Of a DNA stretch of 64,000 nt, positions 28,941 through 39,018 are shown in pieces. The notes under the pieces were generated by a model. It was not told where the DNA came from, searched no databases, and saw nothing but the letters and a program-made list of their open reading frames with translations. Position numbers and translations under genes: made by a program. This stretch comes from Thalassotalea fonticola (GTDB taxonomy: Bacteria > Pseudomonadota > Gammaproteobacteria > Enterobacterales > Alteromonadaceae): the NCBI RefSeq assembly GCF_032911225.1, contig NZ_CP136600.1, positions 1,612,001 through 1,676,000 on the forward strand, read 5' to 3'. Each line of letters starts with the position of its first letter. Position 1 is the stretch's first letter.

Positions 28941-31900
28941 TTATTTAACCAGTTTAAATCGAACCAGTCTTAATAAGAACAGTAGAGATAACATCATAAT
29001 AGCCATGCTACCGCCTGAACTGTCATCATCGCTTAAATCGTCAGTATTTGCAGCGCTACTCTCATCGCCTGAACAGTTTGAACTAGGAGTGAAGCCAGCA
29101 ACAGTTTGTACCTGAACACTAAACGATGTGGTAGCAACATCGTTTGAGTTTTCTCTATCAGTAACTATAACGTCAACTTCGGTGCTACCACTAAAATCAC
29201 AACTGGCGTCAATAGTTAACATAGCGCCAGGTTCATTGCCTGAAATTTTAGTCAATAGATGTTTACTATCTACCGAGATCACATTAGCATCATGTTCAAG
29301 GTCGTTATAAATAACTGGAATTGATAACGTTTCACCTTGATTGATAACCACATCAGAAATTTCATTAATGCTAATATTACCTGCAACTGATAATGTCTGC
29401 GTAACAGACTTCGTAATACGGTTAAGCTTTGTCTTAACGGTTAAATCGACCTCTTGCCCAGCATAACCTTCATCAACTTTTAACCAGAAGCTAAAGTTGG
29501 TTTTTGAGTAATCTGCACCAATAAAATCAAAACAAATGACCAAATCATCGTGCAAAATATCTTCCAGGTTATCGTAAGCAACACTGTTGTTTCTAAAACC
29601 GCCGGCAGGGCCAAAAACGCCACGGACGCCTGCCATTCCATGGAAACCAATTGAACCTTTGCTATGCGTCATATTCAAGTTGTCATAGGCATAAATAATT
29701 TCATAGCTGCCCATTTCGTAGCTGTACTCTAAATCAAGAATGGCTTGAAAATCATAACTGTCATTTTGGTTAATCCCGGTTGAGCCATAACTATAACGTT
29801 GGCCTTCAATGGTATAAGCATTATCCCACTCTATTAAAATGTTCTTATTGGTTTCACTCATAAATGCACCTACGGTAATGCCTTGTGCATCAAATGCATC
29901 CAAAGAATCTTTTGGTGTCACTTTACCTGTGGTTAATTGCATCGAGTGTGAACCTATCATTAATGGTCCTAAACGGATATCAGGTAAGCCGTGCATAGTC
30001 CCAAATGGGTCACCATAAGGGATACCGAATAGTGGATAATCGGTACCAGAATCGATATACCCCATAGGGCTGACGCGCAGTTCATTGTATTTATTCGGCG
30101 CATCAAAAAGATTAAAATCAGCCTCACTGGCAAAGCCAAAGAGCTGCTTCACATCAATTCGCAGATTGTCTTGCCATGAGCCCATTCTATCTGGCTCTTC
30201 TGAGCCATAAGGGGGTGTTGCTGCGCGTGGATTTAACCTAGCCATATCGACATACCCCCCCTTTGGACTGCTACCATCAAAATAATTTCCCATAGGCGGT
30301 GTTGCACACATTGCAGAGTATTTAACTGCTAAAGGATGGTTTTCAAACTCTTCAATTTGTGGGTTAACGTTGGTAGTCATTTGATAAAACGGTAACAAGT
30401 TATAGCTATTTGGTTGATTACCAGAAATAGTGATGCCTTCGGCGTCGTCACTATAGCCAGTGACAAAGCGTGGATCACCGCCAATACTGTATGGAATGTA
30501 AGTTAGCCCTTCAGGAACTTCAAAATCAAGCTCAAAACTGCGCGCATAGCCGGTGTGGTTTTTCGCGTAATTTACATCTACTTTAATGTAGTTACCTGCT
30601 TTAATTTTGTTATTTGAAACTTGCATAGTAAAGGCATCTTCGCCGCGACTTAAGCGAACTGGCATAGCGCCTAAATTCGATAAATTATATTCAGAGGTGC
30701 CAAGTTCAACCATACCGTATAAGGCATCGCCTTGGTTAAGTTCCACATCGTAGACTAAATCTAAAGACATAGGTGTTGTACCATCATAACTTTGTGGCGC
30801 CACAACACTGAATACATCGGATTCATGATCGGTTACCACAGTAACCGCGTATTGATAAGTATCGCGCAAGTATTCAAAAATTCCTTTCGACCCTTTATCA
30901 CCTACATTTTGTAAATAAACCCAATAACGACCTGATGCGGGGTTGGTTAGCATACAATTGTTATTCATGATATCTGAAGTTGATAAACAAATTCCCTCTT
31001 GTTCAAATTCAATCTCGCCATTGCCGTTATTATCTCTACCTACAGCGATGAACAAATCACCGGCAAGCCAAAACTCCCCAGGGTTGCCACTTTCAGTAGA
31101 CGTTGTGGCAATTCGCTCCAACACATCAACACCGAACAGTTTGGTATTAGCCGGTATATCTACCCAAAGTAAGCGCACTGAATCATCATTGGCAGCATTT
31201 TCCCAATCCCAATTCGTTGGCGTATCATCCGTTGATAAGTCTACTTGCCCAACCCAGGTGCCACCATTGCCAATATCAGAAAGGGTGAACTCTCCAGCCC
31301 CCTGCTTCGCTACCTTAGTCGCATCACTAGGGTTTGTTGCTAAGTATGTGACCGCACCAGACTGATAAACTTTTGCCATTAAATCATCGGCTGATCCCCA
31401 AGGCGCAATGTTGTTGATTGGAAATTGACCAATATTTTCACTGGCAACACCGCTGGCAATTAACGGCAAACGAGACTCAACTAAGGCAACGCCAACTGGC
31501 AGCTTTGAACTACCAAGCATGGTATTTTCAGGGATCAGATGCACTTCACCAGAAACCATACCGGTACCAAAACTATTGGCACTGCTAGCACGTTGCATGG
31601 TCGCGGTAAATAAAACAGTAACCGACTGCCCCTTTTGCAAGGTAAAGTTACTCGGCGACGCTTCTAATTGTAGTGAAGTTTCACCAGTTTCAACATTAAC
31701 ATTCCAGGTATTAGTCCCTGCCGCATTGGAAGTAAAAGTGCGAGTCCAACGACATGTGCCTGCACATTCACCATCAAACAAATAAGGTAAATTTAACTGA
31801 CGTAAATCGCCTCCTTTTTTAGGATCTGCATTTAAGAAATTAGTATGACTTTCATCCATTAAAATAGCGCTGTTAATCGCCGCTTTTACATCCACCAAGC

Positions 31901-34900
31901 CAGAGCCCGCTTCGTAAGATTTGGTTTTTTGACGTTTGAAATAACTGAAATATGTTTTTTCGATCACTTCACCTTCATCGTCTTTAAGGAAATCACCAGT
32001 TTCTGGGTCAATGACAGGGGCTTCATAGATAAATTTCTGATGGAAAATATTATCTTCATCATATTCAGGGCATAGTTCGCTATCGGTGCCATTGGCATAA
32101 TCAGTGTTATCAATATTATTTTCAATATCTAAACCTGAACAATTAATACGTTTCCACGATCCTCCGGTTACTTGCCCGGCACTCAGCATTATCGCCGATT
32201 CACGCTCTGCTGCTGACCATTCAGGTCGTACTTGCGTCATCAGCGCCATAACACCGGCTAAATGTGGTGCAGCCATTGATGTACCTGTGTCAAAAGCGAA
32301 ATCCGCTGAATTGGATTTATTCTGGAATGCACCGTCATTAGTAAACGGTGCGTAAATATTAACGCCGGGCGCTGCAATTGATGGCCCCATTAAGCTAGGG
32401 TAATGTCTGTTTGGACCTTTCGATGAAAAGCCAGCTAAGTCTTTGATTTGTTTCGGATCATAATCGACACCTTGTTTGACCGAATTAATGGTCAAATAAA
32501 TAGTATCATTATCTAAAAAGTTTTGACGCAGCGTTTCACGGCCTAAGCCTTTTTTCCAGGTAGCATTACCAACATGGATATAAGGAAACGGCGTATAGCT
32601 GATTTCACCAGTATCAACATCTTCATGTTTGATATTAACCGCAAGTGATATACGAGAGTTATAACCATAGTCTTTATTATCGTTATACATCACCATACCT
32701 GCAGCGCCAAGTGCACCTGCACTTTCGGCTTTTTGCAAACGCGGTATATTATTTTTAACGGTGTCATCGCCACGGGCACATACAATAATTTTGTCGTTAA
32801 AATCAAAATTAAAGCTAGGATCAATCGGGTCTTTCCAACGGTCAAAGTCAAGACAATGAGGGTCGCCATCTAACACCTTCATTAATGGTGCAATTGGCGC
32901 TAACGTTTGTACAACTGCACTTGGTTTAGCTTCCACAACTGATTCAATACTATGGCCAAAGGTTGATAATGTTGTTAGTTTTTCCAGAATTTTACCATTT
33001 TCTAAGTTCATTGGCCCAGTTGGACCATGACAGGCACCATGGAAACTGTCAGTAATATTAAATGGATGACCTGGCCAGATTTGTCTATCAACCAAGCTAA
33101 TATCATCTATTACGCCATAAGCACAGCATTTACCCGCAGAGGCGCCGCTAAAGCCTTGATGATTTTCAGCGCATTGTTCTATCTGATAAGTTGGACATGC
33201 AAACCCTTGTTGGGCATAACTATCATCTATTTCCACACTTGGATCGATACCTATGCCCTCAAATTGTGGATAAATTACCGCTTCCCCACCTGCACAGATG
33301 CTTTCCCAAGTCACACTGTTAAAACCATGACTATGATCATCAACACAATTGCCAAAATCATCCAGCTTCTCACCCACTAAGCATTTATTGCCATCTGCGC
33401 CTAATTGAGAATCTTTTAATTCACATAACAACGTTTCTGAGTTTCTTTCTTGTATATCGGTACATTGCAGATAGCACATGTCATTAATCATGTCGTAGTC
33501 ATCTTCACAAACAGGCGCAGGGCTACAATCATCATTAATACACGCTCCCATCTCAGCGGCTAAAAATGCCGGAGCGGTAACTTCACCAGAAATACTGCGC
33601 GCTAAATCACCGCCTAAATCAACCCGGTTAAAATCAATACCGTCGGTGCTGAACTGCAATGTGGCAGAGCCAATATTTTCTTGTTTTCGACCAAGCTCGG
33701 TAGCGGCCACTGATAACGACCATGGTGTAACGTTTGATACTTGTTGATAGCCACCGTTATTACCGGCTGCCGCCGTTACATGAATGCCCTGCTCTTTTAA
33801 GGATAAGAAGCCTAAGAGAATAGGATCGCCCCATGGGTCGCGAGAGCCACCACCAATAGACCAGTTAAGTACATCAACGCCATCTATTAACGCCTGATCA
33901 ATGGCCGCAACCATCACATCTGACAAGCAGCCGGCCATAGGGTCACCGCCACCACCGGGTAAACACACTTGATAAGAAATGATATTAGCATGTGGTGCCA
34001 CGCCAGTTACCGTTCCTAGCTTTTCTTCACCACCAACAACACCAGGACCGGCTCTAAATTGTCGATATAAATAATCAACATCATTAACCACATTGCCGCC
34101 GGCAATGCCTGAGGTATGGCTGCCATGACCCACATAATCAATACCATTATCCGGGCGCATCATGCCATTACCCGAAAGATCAACTTCTTCACCACGTTTT
34201 TCTATCACGTCTCTGGCCAATTGACTACGATACCAAGAGGTCACTTGTGGATAAGAGTACACCCCAATTAATTTGTTATTACACAAGCTGCGCCATTCAT
34301 CTGTCGCACAGTCGCCTAAAAAGTTACCATTACCTAACGGGTTTTGATGCACGTAGCCATCATCACCAATCTCACTAAATGAGCGACTAGCAGGATTAAT
34401 TCCGGTATCGGCAACACCGATGATCATGCCTTCGCCTTTATAACCGCCATCAAGTTGCCAAAGTTTATTGGCATTGGTTACTTCATGTGAACTTGGGAAA
34501 TTGGCGTGTTCAATACCTTCAGTTAAATAGGTCTTTACCGGAGTAATCGCACGAATTGAACTTAAATTTGCAAGCTCTGCTGCCTGGTTTTGATCCATAC
34601 TTACAGTAAAGGCATTAAGTGCATTAGTGTACTGATGCTTTATTTGTAACTGCATGCCCAGTTGTGCAGCACTGCTTACTAACTGCTGATGAGATTGCAG
34701 CAAGTATTGTTGGTAAGCGTTCACCCGTGATTGATAATTAGCAGCCTTTTGTAATTGTTTTAGCTGATCATGGCTGACTTTACTCGCACTCGAATCATTC
34801 GTCATCAAGCCTGATTGTTGCTCTTTGGCAACCGTTTTTAAATGCGTTGCCGCCAAGCCATTGATGCCACCTGTGTATAGTGCTACAGGGGCTTGCTCCA

Positions 34901-35201
34901 TAATGATGAAAAAGTCGTGTATCCCAGTAATTTCGGGGTCACTGATAAACTTATCACGGCGAGTAACTTGACGATTAACAACATTAGTGCTTTCAGGCAT
35001 GCTAGTTAACCGGTCAAGTTTAACTGCGCTAACAGTGCTTGATATCGCAGCAGCAGGAATATCAACCTGTTGGCGAAGATTAGATTTTATTAAGTGTGCG
35101 GGAAGCTCAGTTTTATCAGCATTCCATAGTTCAGCCGCCGATACTGCGCCGCTCATATAGAGTGCGCTAAAACCTGCTAACAGTAATTTTTTGGTGTTCA
35201 T
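28941..35201 (-). CDS. Giant S8 (subtilisin-like) protease with Cys-rich insertion, PA domain and GlyGly-CTERM tail, 2086 aa
   Basis: Signal peptide ending AVSA-A (about residue 22), an inhibitor-like propeptide (about 90-225), then the S8 domain with Asp265 (GVADTGINP), His359 (GHGSH), Asn near 480 (AAGNNG) and Ser975 (GTSMAAPH). The gap between Asn and Ser is unusually long. It contains a Cys-rich insert (about 552-700, over a dozen Cys, EGF-like spacing) and a PA domain (about 785-905). Beta-sandwich domains follow. The C-terminus is SSGG plus a hydrophobic helix and a basic end, a GlyGly-CTERM signal processed by rhombosortase in Vibrio and Shewanella. AAAGGG precedes the start. The TonB receptor gene ends only 86 bp upstream, so co-transcription is likely. 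Confidence 0.94.
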   Translation of the reverse strand: MNTKKLLLAGFSALYMSGAVSAAELWNADKTELPAHLIKSNLRQQVDIPAAAISSTVSAVKLDRLTSMPESTNVVNRQVTRRDKFISDPEITGIHDFFIIMEQAPVALYTGGINGLAATHLKTVAKEQQSGLMTNDSSASKVSHDQLKQLQKAANYQSRVNAYQQYLLQSHQQLVSSAAQLGMQLQIKHQYTNALNAFTVSMDQNQAAELANLSSIRAITPVKTYLTEGIEHANFPSSHEVTNANKLWQLDGGYKGEGMIIGVADTGINPASRSFSEIGDDGYVHQNPLGNGNFLGDCATDEWRSLCNNKLIGVYSYPQVTSWYRSQLARDVIEKRGEEVDLSGNGMMRPDNGIDYVGHGSHTSGIAGGNVVNDVDYLYRQFRAGPGVVGGEEKLGTVTGVAPHANIISYQVCLPGGGGDPMAGCLSDVMVAAIDQALIDGVDVLNWSIGGGSRDPWGDPILLGFLSLKEQGIHVTAAAGNNGGYQQVSNVTPWSLSVAATELGRKQENIGSATLQFSTDGIDFNRVDLGGDLARSISGEVTAPAFLAAEMGACINDDCSPAPVCEDDYDMINDMCYLQCTDIQERNSETLLCELKDSQLGADGNKCLVGEKLDDFGNCVDDHSHGFNSVTWESICAGGEAVIYPQFEGIGIDPSVEIDDSYAQQGFACPTYQIEQCAENHQGFSGASAGKCCAYGVIDDISLVDRQIWPGHPFNITDSFHGACHGPTGPMNLENGKILEKLTTLSTFGHSIESVVEAKPSAVVQTLAPIAPLMKVLDGDPHCLDFDRWKDPIDPSFNFDFNDKIIVCARGDDTVKNNIPRLQKAESAGALGAAGMVMYNDNKDYGYNSRISLAVNIKHEDVDTGEISYTPFPYIHVGNATWKKGLGRETLRQNFLDNDTIYLTINSVKQGVDYDPKQIKDLAGFSSKGPNRHYPSLMGPSIAAPGVNIYAPFTNDGAFQNKSNSADFAFDTGTSMAAPHLAGVMALMTQVRPEWSAAERESAIMLSAGQVTGGSWKRINCSGLDIENNIDNTDYANGTDSELCPEYDEDNIFHQKFIYEAPVIDPETGDFLKDDEGEVIEKTYFSYFKRQKTKSYEAGSGLVDVKAAINSAILMDESHTNFLNADPKKGGDLRQLNLPYLFDGECAGTCRWTRTFTSNAAGTNTWNVNVETGETSLQLEASPSNFTLQKGQSVTVLFTATMQRASSANSFGTGMVSGEVHLIPENTMLGSSKLPVGVALVESRLPLIASGVASENIGQFPINNIAPWGSADDLMAKVYQSGAVTYLATNPSDATKVAKQGAGEFTLSDIGNGGTWVGQVDLSTDDTPTNWDWENAANDDSVRLLWVDIPANTKLFGVDVLERIATTSTESGNPGEFWLAGDLFIAVGRDNNGNGEIEFEQEGICLSTSDIMNNNCMLTNPASGRYWVYLQNVGDKGSKGIFEYLRDTYQYAVTVVTDHESDVFSVVAPQSYDGTTPMSLDLVYDVELNQGDALYGMVELGTSEYNLSNLGAMPVRLSRGEDAFTMQVSNNKIKAGNYIKVDVNYAKNHTGYARSFELDFEVPEGLTYIPYSIGGDPRFVTGYSDDAEGITISGNQPNSYNLLPFYQMTTNVNPQIEEFENHPLAVKYSAMCATPPMGNYFDGSSPKGGYVDMARLNPRAATPPYGSEEPDRMGSWQDNLRIDVKQLFGFASEADFNLFDAPNKYNELRVSPMGYIDSGTDYPLFGIPYGDPFGTMHGLPDIRLGPLMIGSHSMQLTTGKVTPKDSLDAFDAQGITVGAFMSETNKNILIEWDNAYTIEGQRYSYGSTGINQNDSYDFQAILDLEYSYEMGSYEIIYAYDNLNMTHSKGSIGFHGMAGVRGVFGPAGGFRNNSVAYDNLEDILHDDLVICFDFIGADYSKTNFSFWLKVDEGYAGQEVDLTVKTKLNRITKSVTQTLSVAGNISINEISDVVINQGETLSIPVIYNDLEHDANVISVDSKHLLTKISGNEPGAMLTIDASCDFSGSTEVDVIVTDRENSNDVATTSFSVQVQTVAGFTPSSNCSGDESSAANTDDLSDDDSSGGSMAIMMLSLLFLLRLVRFKLVK

Positions 35202-35287
35202 AAATAACCCTTTATTTCTTTTATATTGCAGCCGTCCCTAGCTGCCTTTTTCAATATATGTTTAAGTAACTAACGCCCGAAAGCTTC

Positions 35288-38200
35288 TTAAAAATGATGA
35301 TTCACGTTCAAGTAAAACTCTCTACCTAAGGCAGAGCCTGAATAGCTGTAAATGTCATACCATGGCCATTCAGTTGCCATAAACGAGTCATCATCAGGAG
35401 AGTTGGCATCAAATACGTTTTTAACCGTTAATGACACATTGGTGTCGCCATCATTCATGCGATAAGCAAGCACCAGGTTTGCCGTCACATAAGGATCTAA
35501 ACGTTTTTGCGACTGCTTAGCTTCACCAACACTGCGAGCATCTTCACCTTGGTAGTAACCGTCGGTAACCAGATACTCTCTGTCGTCAGTAATTTCATAA
35601 TTCAGTGGGTCACCATATTTATCAAAGAAAATAATGTCGCCGTTATCATCTTTTTTCAGTTGAATTCGGTGCGGTGCTAAACCACTCATATAACGACCGG
35701 ATAACGTTGCTGAAAAGCTATCAAAGATGTAAGTCATTGAAGCGGTGATCACATCTTGTGGCTCACGGTTGTTAATGTTGTCACTAAAACCAAATGGCAT
35801 TTCATCATCGCCTTCAATGGCATCATATTCGGTAGTTAAAATGCCGGTATGATTGGCCGAAAGATTTAACGCCCCCCAAGAATCTAATTGCCAGAAATAA
35901 TCAACACTGGAATCGATACCGGTTTGACGATAAGACGCTAGATTAAATGCGGTAGTATTAACCGTTTCTAAACCACCTTGTGAAAAAAGGTCATCTGGGT
36001 TTTGAATCGGTTCACGAATGACTAAACCAGGCTTTTCATCGGTACCACTTACTACATCACAACCAAAAATTGGCGCAGAATCTGACGTGCCGTAACGACA
36101 ATGAAAGTCTTCGAGTAAAATTGAAGAAATATTACCGCGCTGTACCTGATTTCTGATTTCTACATCGTAGTAATCAAAACTTAAGGTAAGCTCAGGCATT
36201 GGCGAGTAAACAAATCCTAAGCCAATTGATGTGCCTTCTTCGTTTTTTAGCTCTTTGTTGGGTAATTGCTCAGCATTAAATTGCGTTCCCATACAAGCAC
36301 TGTAGTATTTTTCATCTTGAATAAACTCGTGCGGGGTAATTGAGCCGGCAAAGCTATTTTCATAACACGATACATAATCAGTGCCGTATGAAAATGCGCG
36401 TGAACGAGTAAATATGGCTTGCATATCCGGCGCTTTAAATGAGCGTGAATAGCTTGCCCTAAATAGCCATTCGTCATTTGGTCTAAATTCTACGTTATAG
36501 GCAGGAGTAAAATCGCCTGAATTTGCCGTTGAGCCATTATCGTATTGATCATAACGCAGTGCTACACCAACATTTATGCTCTCGGCTATTGGAAATTTAG
36601 TTTCAATACCAGTAGATGAACGAGAGCGCTCTCCAAAACCGGCAAATCCGGCTAAGCCCCACCAACCTTCTCCTTCAGGCTCAGTCATTAAGTCATCAGG
36701 TACGTATTCAAATGTTTCATTAACGTATTCAGCAACAAACGCATACTGAGCAGGTCCCGCTGGCATTTCAAATAAATCACCACTTACTACGGCACTTACA
36801 GTTTGCGCTTCGGTTTTATTGTTTGAGGTTGTTGTGCCGACTAAACGGCGCACTTCATCGGCATTCAGTGGCTCGTAGATATCATGGCTGCCTGTGCCGT
36901 CATAAACTTTAACGCCAAGCTGGTCTTTTAAATATTCACCAAAAAACATTTCTTCGGTTTCTTGATAACGTAATGCCCGTTGATCGTTTTCAAGTTCATA
37001 ACGAGAATCGGTAAAATACACTTCCCAGGCATGTTCGCCAATGTAACCTTTAGCGCCCAAGGTGATACTTAGTGATTGTTCGTCAAAATGATAACCGGTA
37101 TCGCCTATTTCTTCTGATGGTAAAATGCGGCCCATAGTGTACCAATCAGGCATAACTAAGAATTGACCATCAGCATCTTTAACTTTTAATTGATTCTCAC
37201 CAGTTTCTAATTCGATTGTGCCGCCGTTAACAGCAATATAACCATGATCGGTTGTGGATGTGTTTTGCGTGTATAGCAAGTCCATAAAACCGGTAATATC
37301 ATCACCTAGATCATAATTTCCCGACGCCATAAACGAGAACTTTTCCGACTCAGGGCGAAGCGTTCGATATTTTGCGCTGTCAAATCCACAGTAATTCCCC
37401 CATGAACCACTGGTTTGCCCTGCGGCAATGGCTTGTGGTAATTGTTTACGGTCTTCATAGCTGGTCCAAGGCAACTCGTTACAACCATTTTCGCCTGGAT
37501 CTAAATAAGTTGGCTCATCAGTTGGGTTTAGCAAATAGTCATAGGCGGCCCAATTATCAATAAGGACCGCACCGCGGGCCATAACCGGATCACCAAAAGG
37601 GAAATCATAGGCCGAATCGATATCATCTATATCGCCGCCCTTTATAAACCCGACATCTTGATACTCAGCAACCAGAGTTAAGTTTCCTTTATCAAAATCT
37701 ATTCCGTGGGTAAGCTGCACACGAGTTGTGCCTTTGCCATGCTCCTCACCAGTACCATAGGTTAGCGCAACATCAGTCCCATCCAGGTCTTTTTTCAAGA
37801 TAACATTAATAACCCCGGAAACAGCATCTGAACCATATATGGCAGATGCACCTGTGGTTAACACCTCAACGCGTTCAATAGCCGCAGCGGGAATGGTTCC
37901 AATATTTACCACGGAAGAATTCGATTGATAAGCTGCTGGGTAATTGGCTAAACGGCGGCCGTTGATCAGTGTCAAAGTGTATTGAGGGCCAAAACCTCGC
38001 AAATTCACGACATTGGCATTGGGGGTAAAGCCACTGGCTCCTACTTCAGCGGTATCAACTGTGCCGGTGTTTTGTGATAAATCTTGTAGAGCATCGAATA
38101 ATGTCAATTGCCCCTTTTTTAGCATATCTTCACTGGTAATAACGGTAACTGGGCTTGGACCTTCAAATGAGGTTTGGCTAATACGAGAGCCGGTTACTTG

Positions 38201-38368
38201 AAAAACTTCGATCTCTTCATCTTCTTCGCTTTCTTCTTGCAAAGTCTGCTCTTGCGTAACTTCGACACTTTCATCTTGAAAAGCATAAGCACTCACTGGC
38301 ATAGCCAATGCAGAGACGAATAACGAGTAACGTATGCTTTGCGCTAGGGTATTCATTGGTACATTCAT
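35288..38368 (-). CDS. TonB-dependent outer membrane receptor, 1026 aa
   Basis: Signal peptide (about 1-29, ending AYAF), an acidic Glu/Asp-rich linker, then a plug domain (about 55-190) with QVTGSRI, SPVTVITSEDM, DALQDL, NLRGFG and the INGRRLANYP and GASAIYGSDAVSGVINVIL motifs. A 22-strand barrel follows, ending GREFYLNVNHHF with the C-terminal Phe. The EIEVFQVTGSRI start of the plug and the overall length are typical of the Proteobacterial OMR type that imports peptides, sugars or other organics rather than siderophores. The start at 38368 fits AGGTAG upstream. The S8 protease follows by 86 bp, suggesting uptake of its products. A GTTAA-type box lies 101 bp upstream. Confidence 0.95.
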   Translation of the reverse strand: MNVPMNTLAQSIRYSLFVSALAMPVSAYAFQDESVEVTQEQTLQEESEEDEEIEVFQVTGSRISQTSFEGPSPVTVITSEDMLKKGQLTLFDALQDLSQNTGTVDTAEVGASGFTPNANVVNLRGFGPQYTLTLINGRRLANYPAAYQSNSSVVNIGTIPAAAIERVEVLTTGASAIYGSDAVSGVINVILKKDLDGTDVALTYGTGEEHGKGTTRVQLTHGIDFDKGNLTLVAEYQDVGFIKGGDIDDIDSAYDFPFGDPVMARGAVLIDNWAAYDYLLNPTDEPTYLDPGENGCNELPWTSYEDRKQLPQAIAAGQTSGSWGNYCGFDSAKYRTLRPESEKFSFMASGNYDLGDDITGFMDLLYTQNTSTTDHGYIAVNGGTIELETGENQLKVKDADGQFLVMPDWYTMGRILPSEEIGDTGYHFDEQSLSITLGAKGYIGEHAWEVYFTDSRYELENDQRALRYQETEEMFFGEYLKDQLGVKVYDGTGSHDIYEPLNADEVRRLVGTTTSNNKTEAQTVSAVVSGDLFEMPAGPAQYAFVAEYVNETFEYVPDDLMTEPEGEGWWGLAGFAGFGERSRSSTGIETKFPIAESINVGVALRYDQYDNGSTANSGDFTPAYNVEFRPNDEWLFRASYSRSFKAPDMQAIFTRSRAFSYGTDYVSCYENSFAGSITPHEFIQDEKYYSACMGTQFNAEQLPNKELKNEEGTSIGLGFVYSPMPELTLSFDYYDVEIRNQVQRGNISSILLEDFHCRYGTSDSAPIFGCDVVSGTDEKPGLVIREPIQNPDDLFSQGGLETVNTTAFNLASYRQTGIDSSVDYFWQLDSWGALNLSANHTGILTTEYDAIEGDDEMPFGFSDNINNREPQDVITASMTYIFDSFSATLSGRYMSGLAPHRIQLKKDDNGDIIFFDKYGDPLNYEITDDREYLVTDGYYQGEDARSVGEAKQSQKRLDPYVTANLVLAYRMNDGDTNVSLTVKNVFDANSPDDDSFMATEWPWYDIYSYSGSALGREFYLNVNHHF

Positions 38369-38469
38369 TTCGACTACCTGAACTGATAATAATTATTTTA
38401 GTTATATGTGCCGATTGACTTAGAAAAAAATCGGCGAATTTTTATATCATGGTAGGATGTTTACTAGAC

Positions 38470-38484
38470 GTGAAAAAATGTTAA
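38470..38484 (-). promoter_or_regulatory. GTTAA-type box, copy e (upstream of the TonB receptor)
   Basis: GTGAAAAAATGTTAA, one mismatch to the consensus, 101 bp upstream of the receptor start. It abuts the 23-bp inverted repeat at 38485. Confidence 0.4.
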
Positions 38485-38539
38485 AAAGAGGGTCAGAGTC
38501 AAGTTAACTAAATGAATTAACTTGACTCTGACCCTCTTT
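38485..38539. repeat. Perfect 23-bp inverted repeat (REPIN/MITE-like palindrome)
   Basis: The left arm 38485-38507 (AAAGAGGGTCAGAGTCAAGT...) and right arm 38517-38539 are exact reverse complements, around a 9-base loop CTAAATGAA. It lies between the MaoC gene end and the TonB receptor promoter. GGGTCAGAGTC palindromes of this kind recall REP-type elements associated with RAYT transposases. It could also serve as a terminator for the MaoC operon, although the arms are far longer than needed. Confidence 0.85.
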
Positions 38540-38565
38540 GATAATTTAATTGTTTCTTATTTCGT

Positions 38566-39018
38566 TTACTTAGGCAAAATAACTTTAACTTGTGAAGTAG
38601 CGCTGACTTTACCTGCGTTATCGACCCAAACATCAAGGATAACGGTATCTTCGACTGTGATGATTTCACTGACTTTGCCATGGAACGCTAACTTGTCACC
38701 TGTACAGTTAAAAGACAGCATTCTAAGTGGGCCAATTTTACGGATGAAGGTTTTTAAACCGCCCCATTCGCGCGCCAAACGTTCAATCATGCCATACAAG
38801 AAAAAGGTATTGGCATAAGCATCTTTTGCCCCTGTTGCTTGTGCCATGGATTGGTCATGATGAATTAACGATAAGTCGCGATTCGCCGCAGCTTCCATCA
38901 CCAAACGTTGCAAGGTGATATCAATATAAATTGGTGATAACTCATCGCCAACTTTGATGTCTTGCATTGTTTTTTGCAAAGACCAGTCAACGGTTTGATT
39001 TATATTTTTATCAGTCAT
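38566..39018 (-). CDS. MaoC-like hot-dog dehydratase/hydratase, 150 aa
   Basis: Hot-dog fold enoyl-CoA hydratase-like protein. VGDELSP near residue 22 is the usual MaoC lead-in. The Asp/His-type catalytic motif is probably the NRDLSLIHHDQSMAQATG stretch at about 42-59, where the canonical form is D-x4-H. The C-terminal GKVSATSQVKVIL forms the last strand. It is the last of four genes; its ATG overlaps the stop of the preceding MaoC gene and has AAGGAGAAGG upstream. Together the two MaoC proteins likely make a heteromeric hydratase, as in steroid side-chain and other CoA-ester pathways. The substrate is unknown. Confidence 0.82.
   Translation of the reverse strand: MTDKNINQTVDWSLQKTMQDIKVGDELSPIYIDITLQRLVMEAAANRDLSLIHHDQSMAQATGAKDAYANTFFLYGMIERLAREWGGLKTFIRKIGPLRMLSFNCTGDKLAFHGKVSEIITVEDTVILDVWVDNAGKVSATSQVKVILPK

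Noticed and set aside
35229-35260. Terminator between the TonB receptor and the S8 protease
   Set aside because: GCAGC/GCTGC gives only a 5-bp stem, and the T-run is on the strand opposite to transcription.
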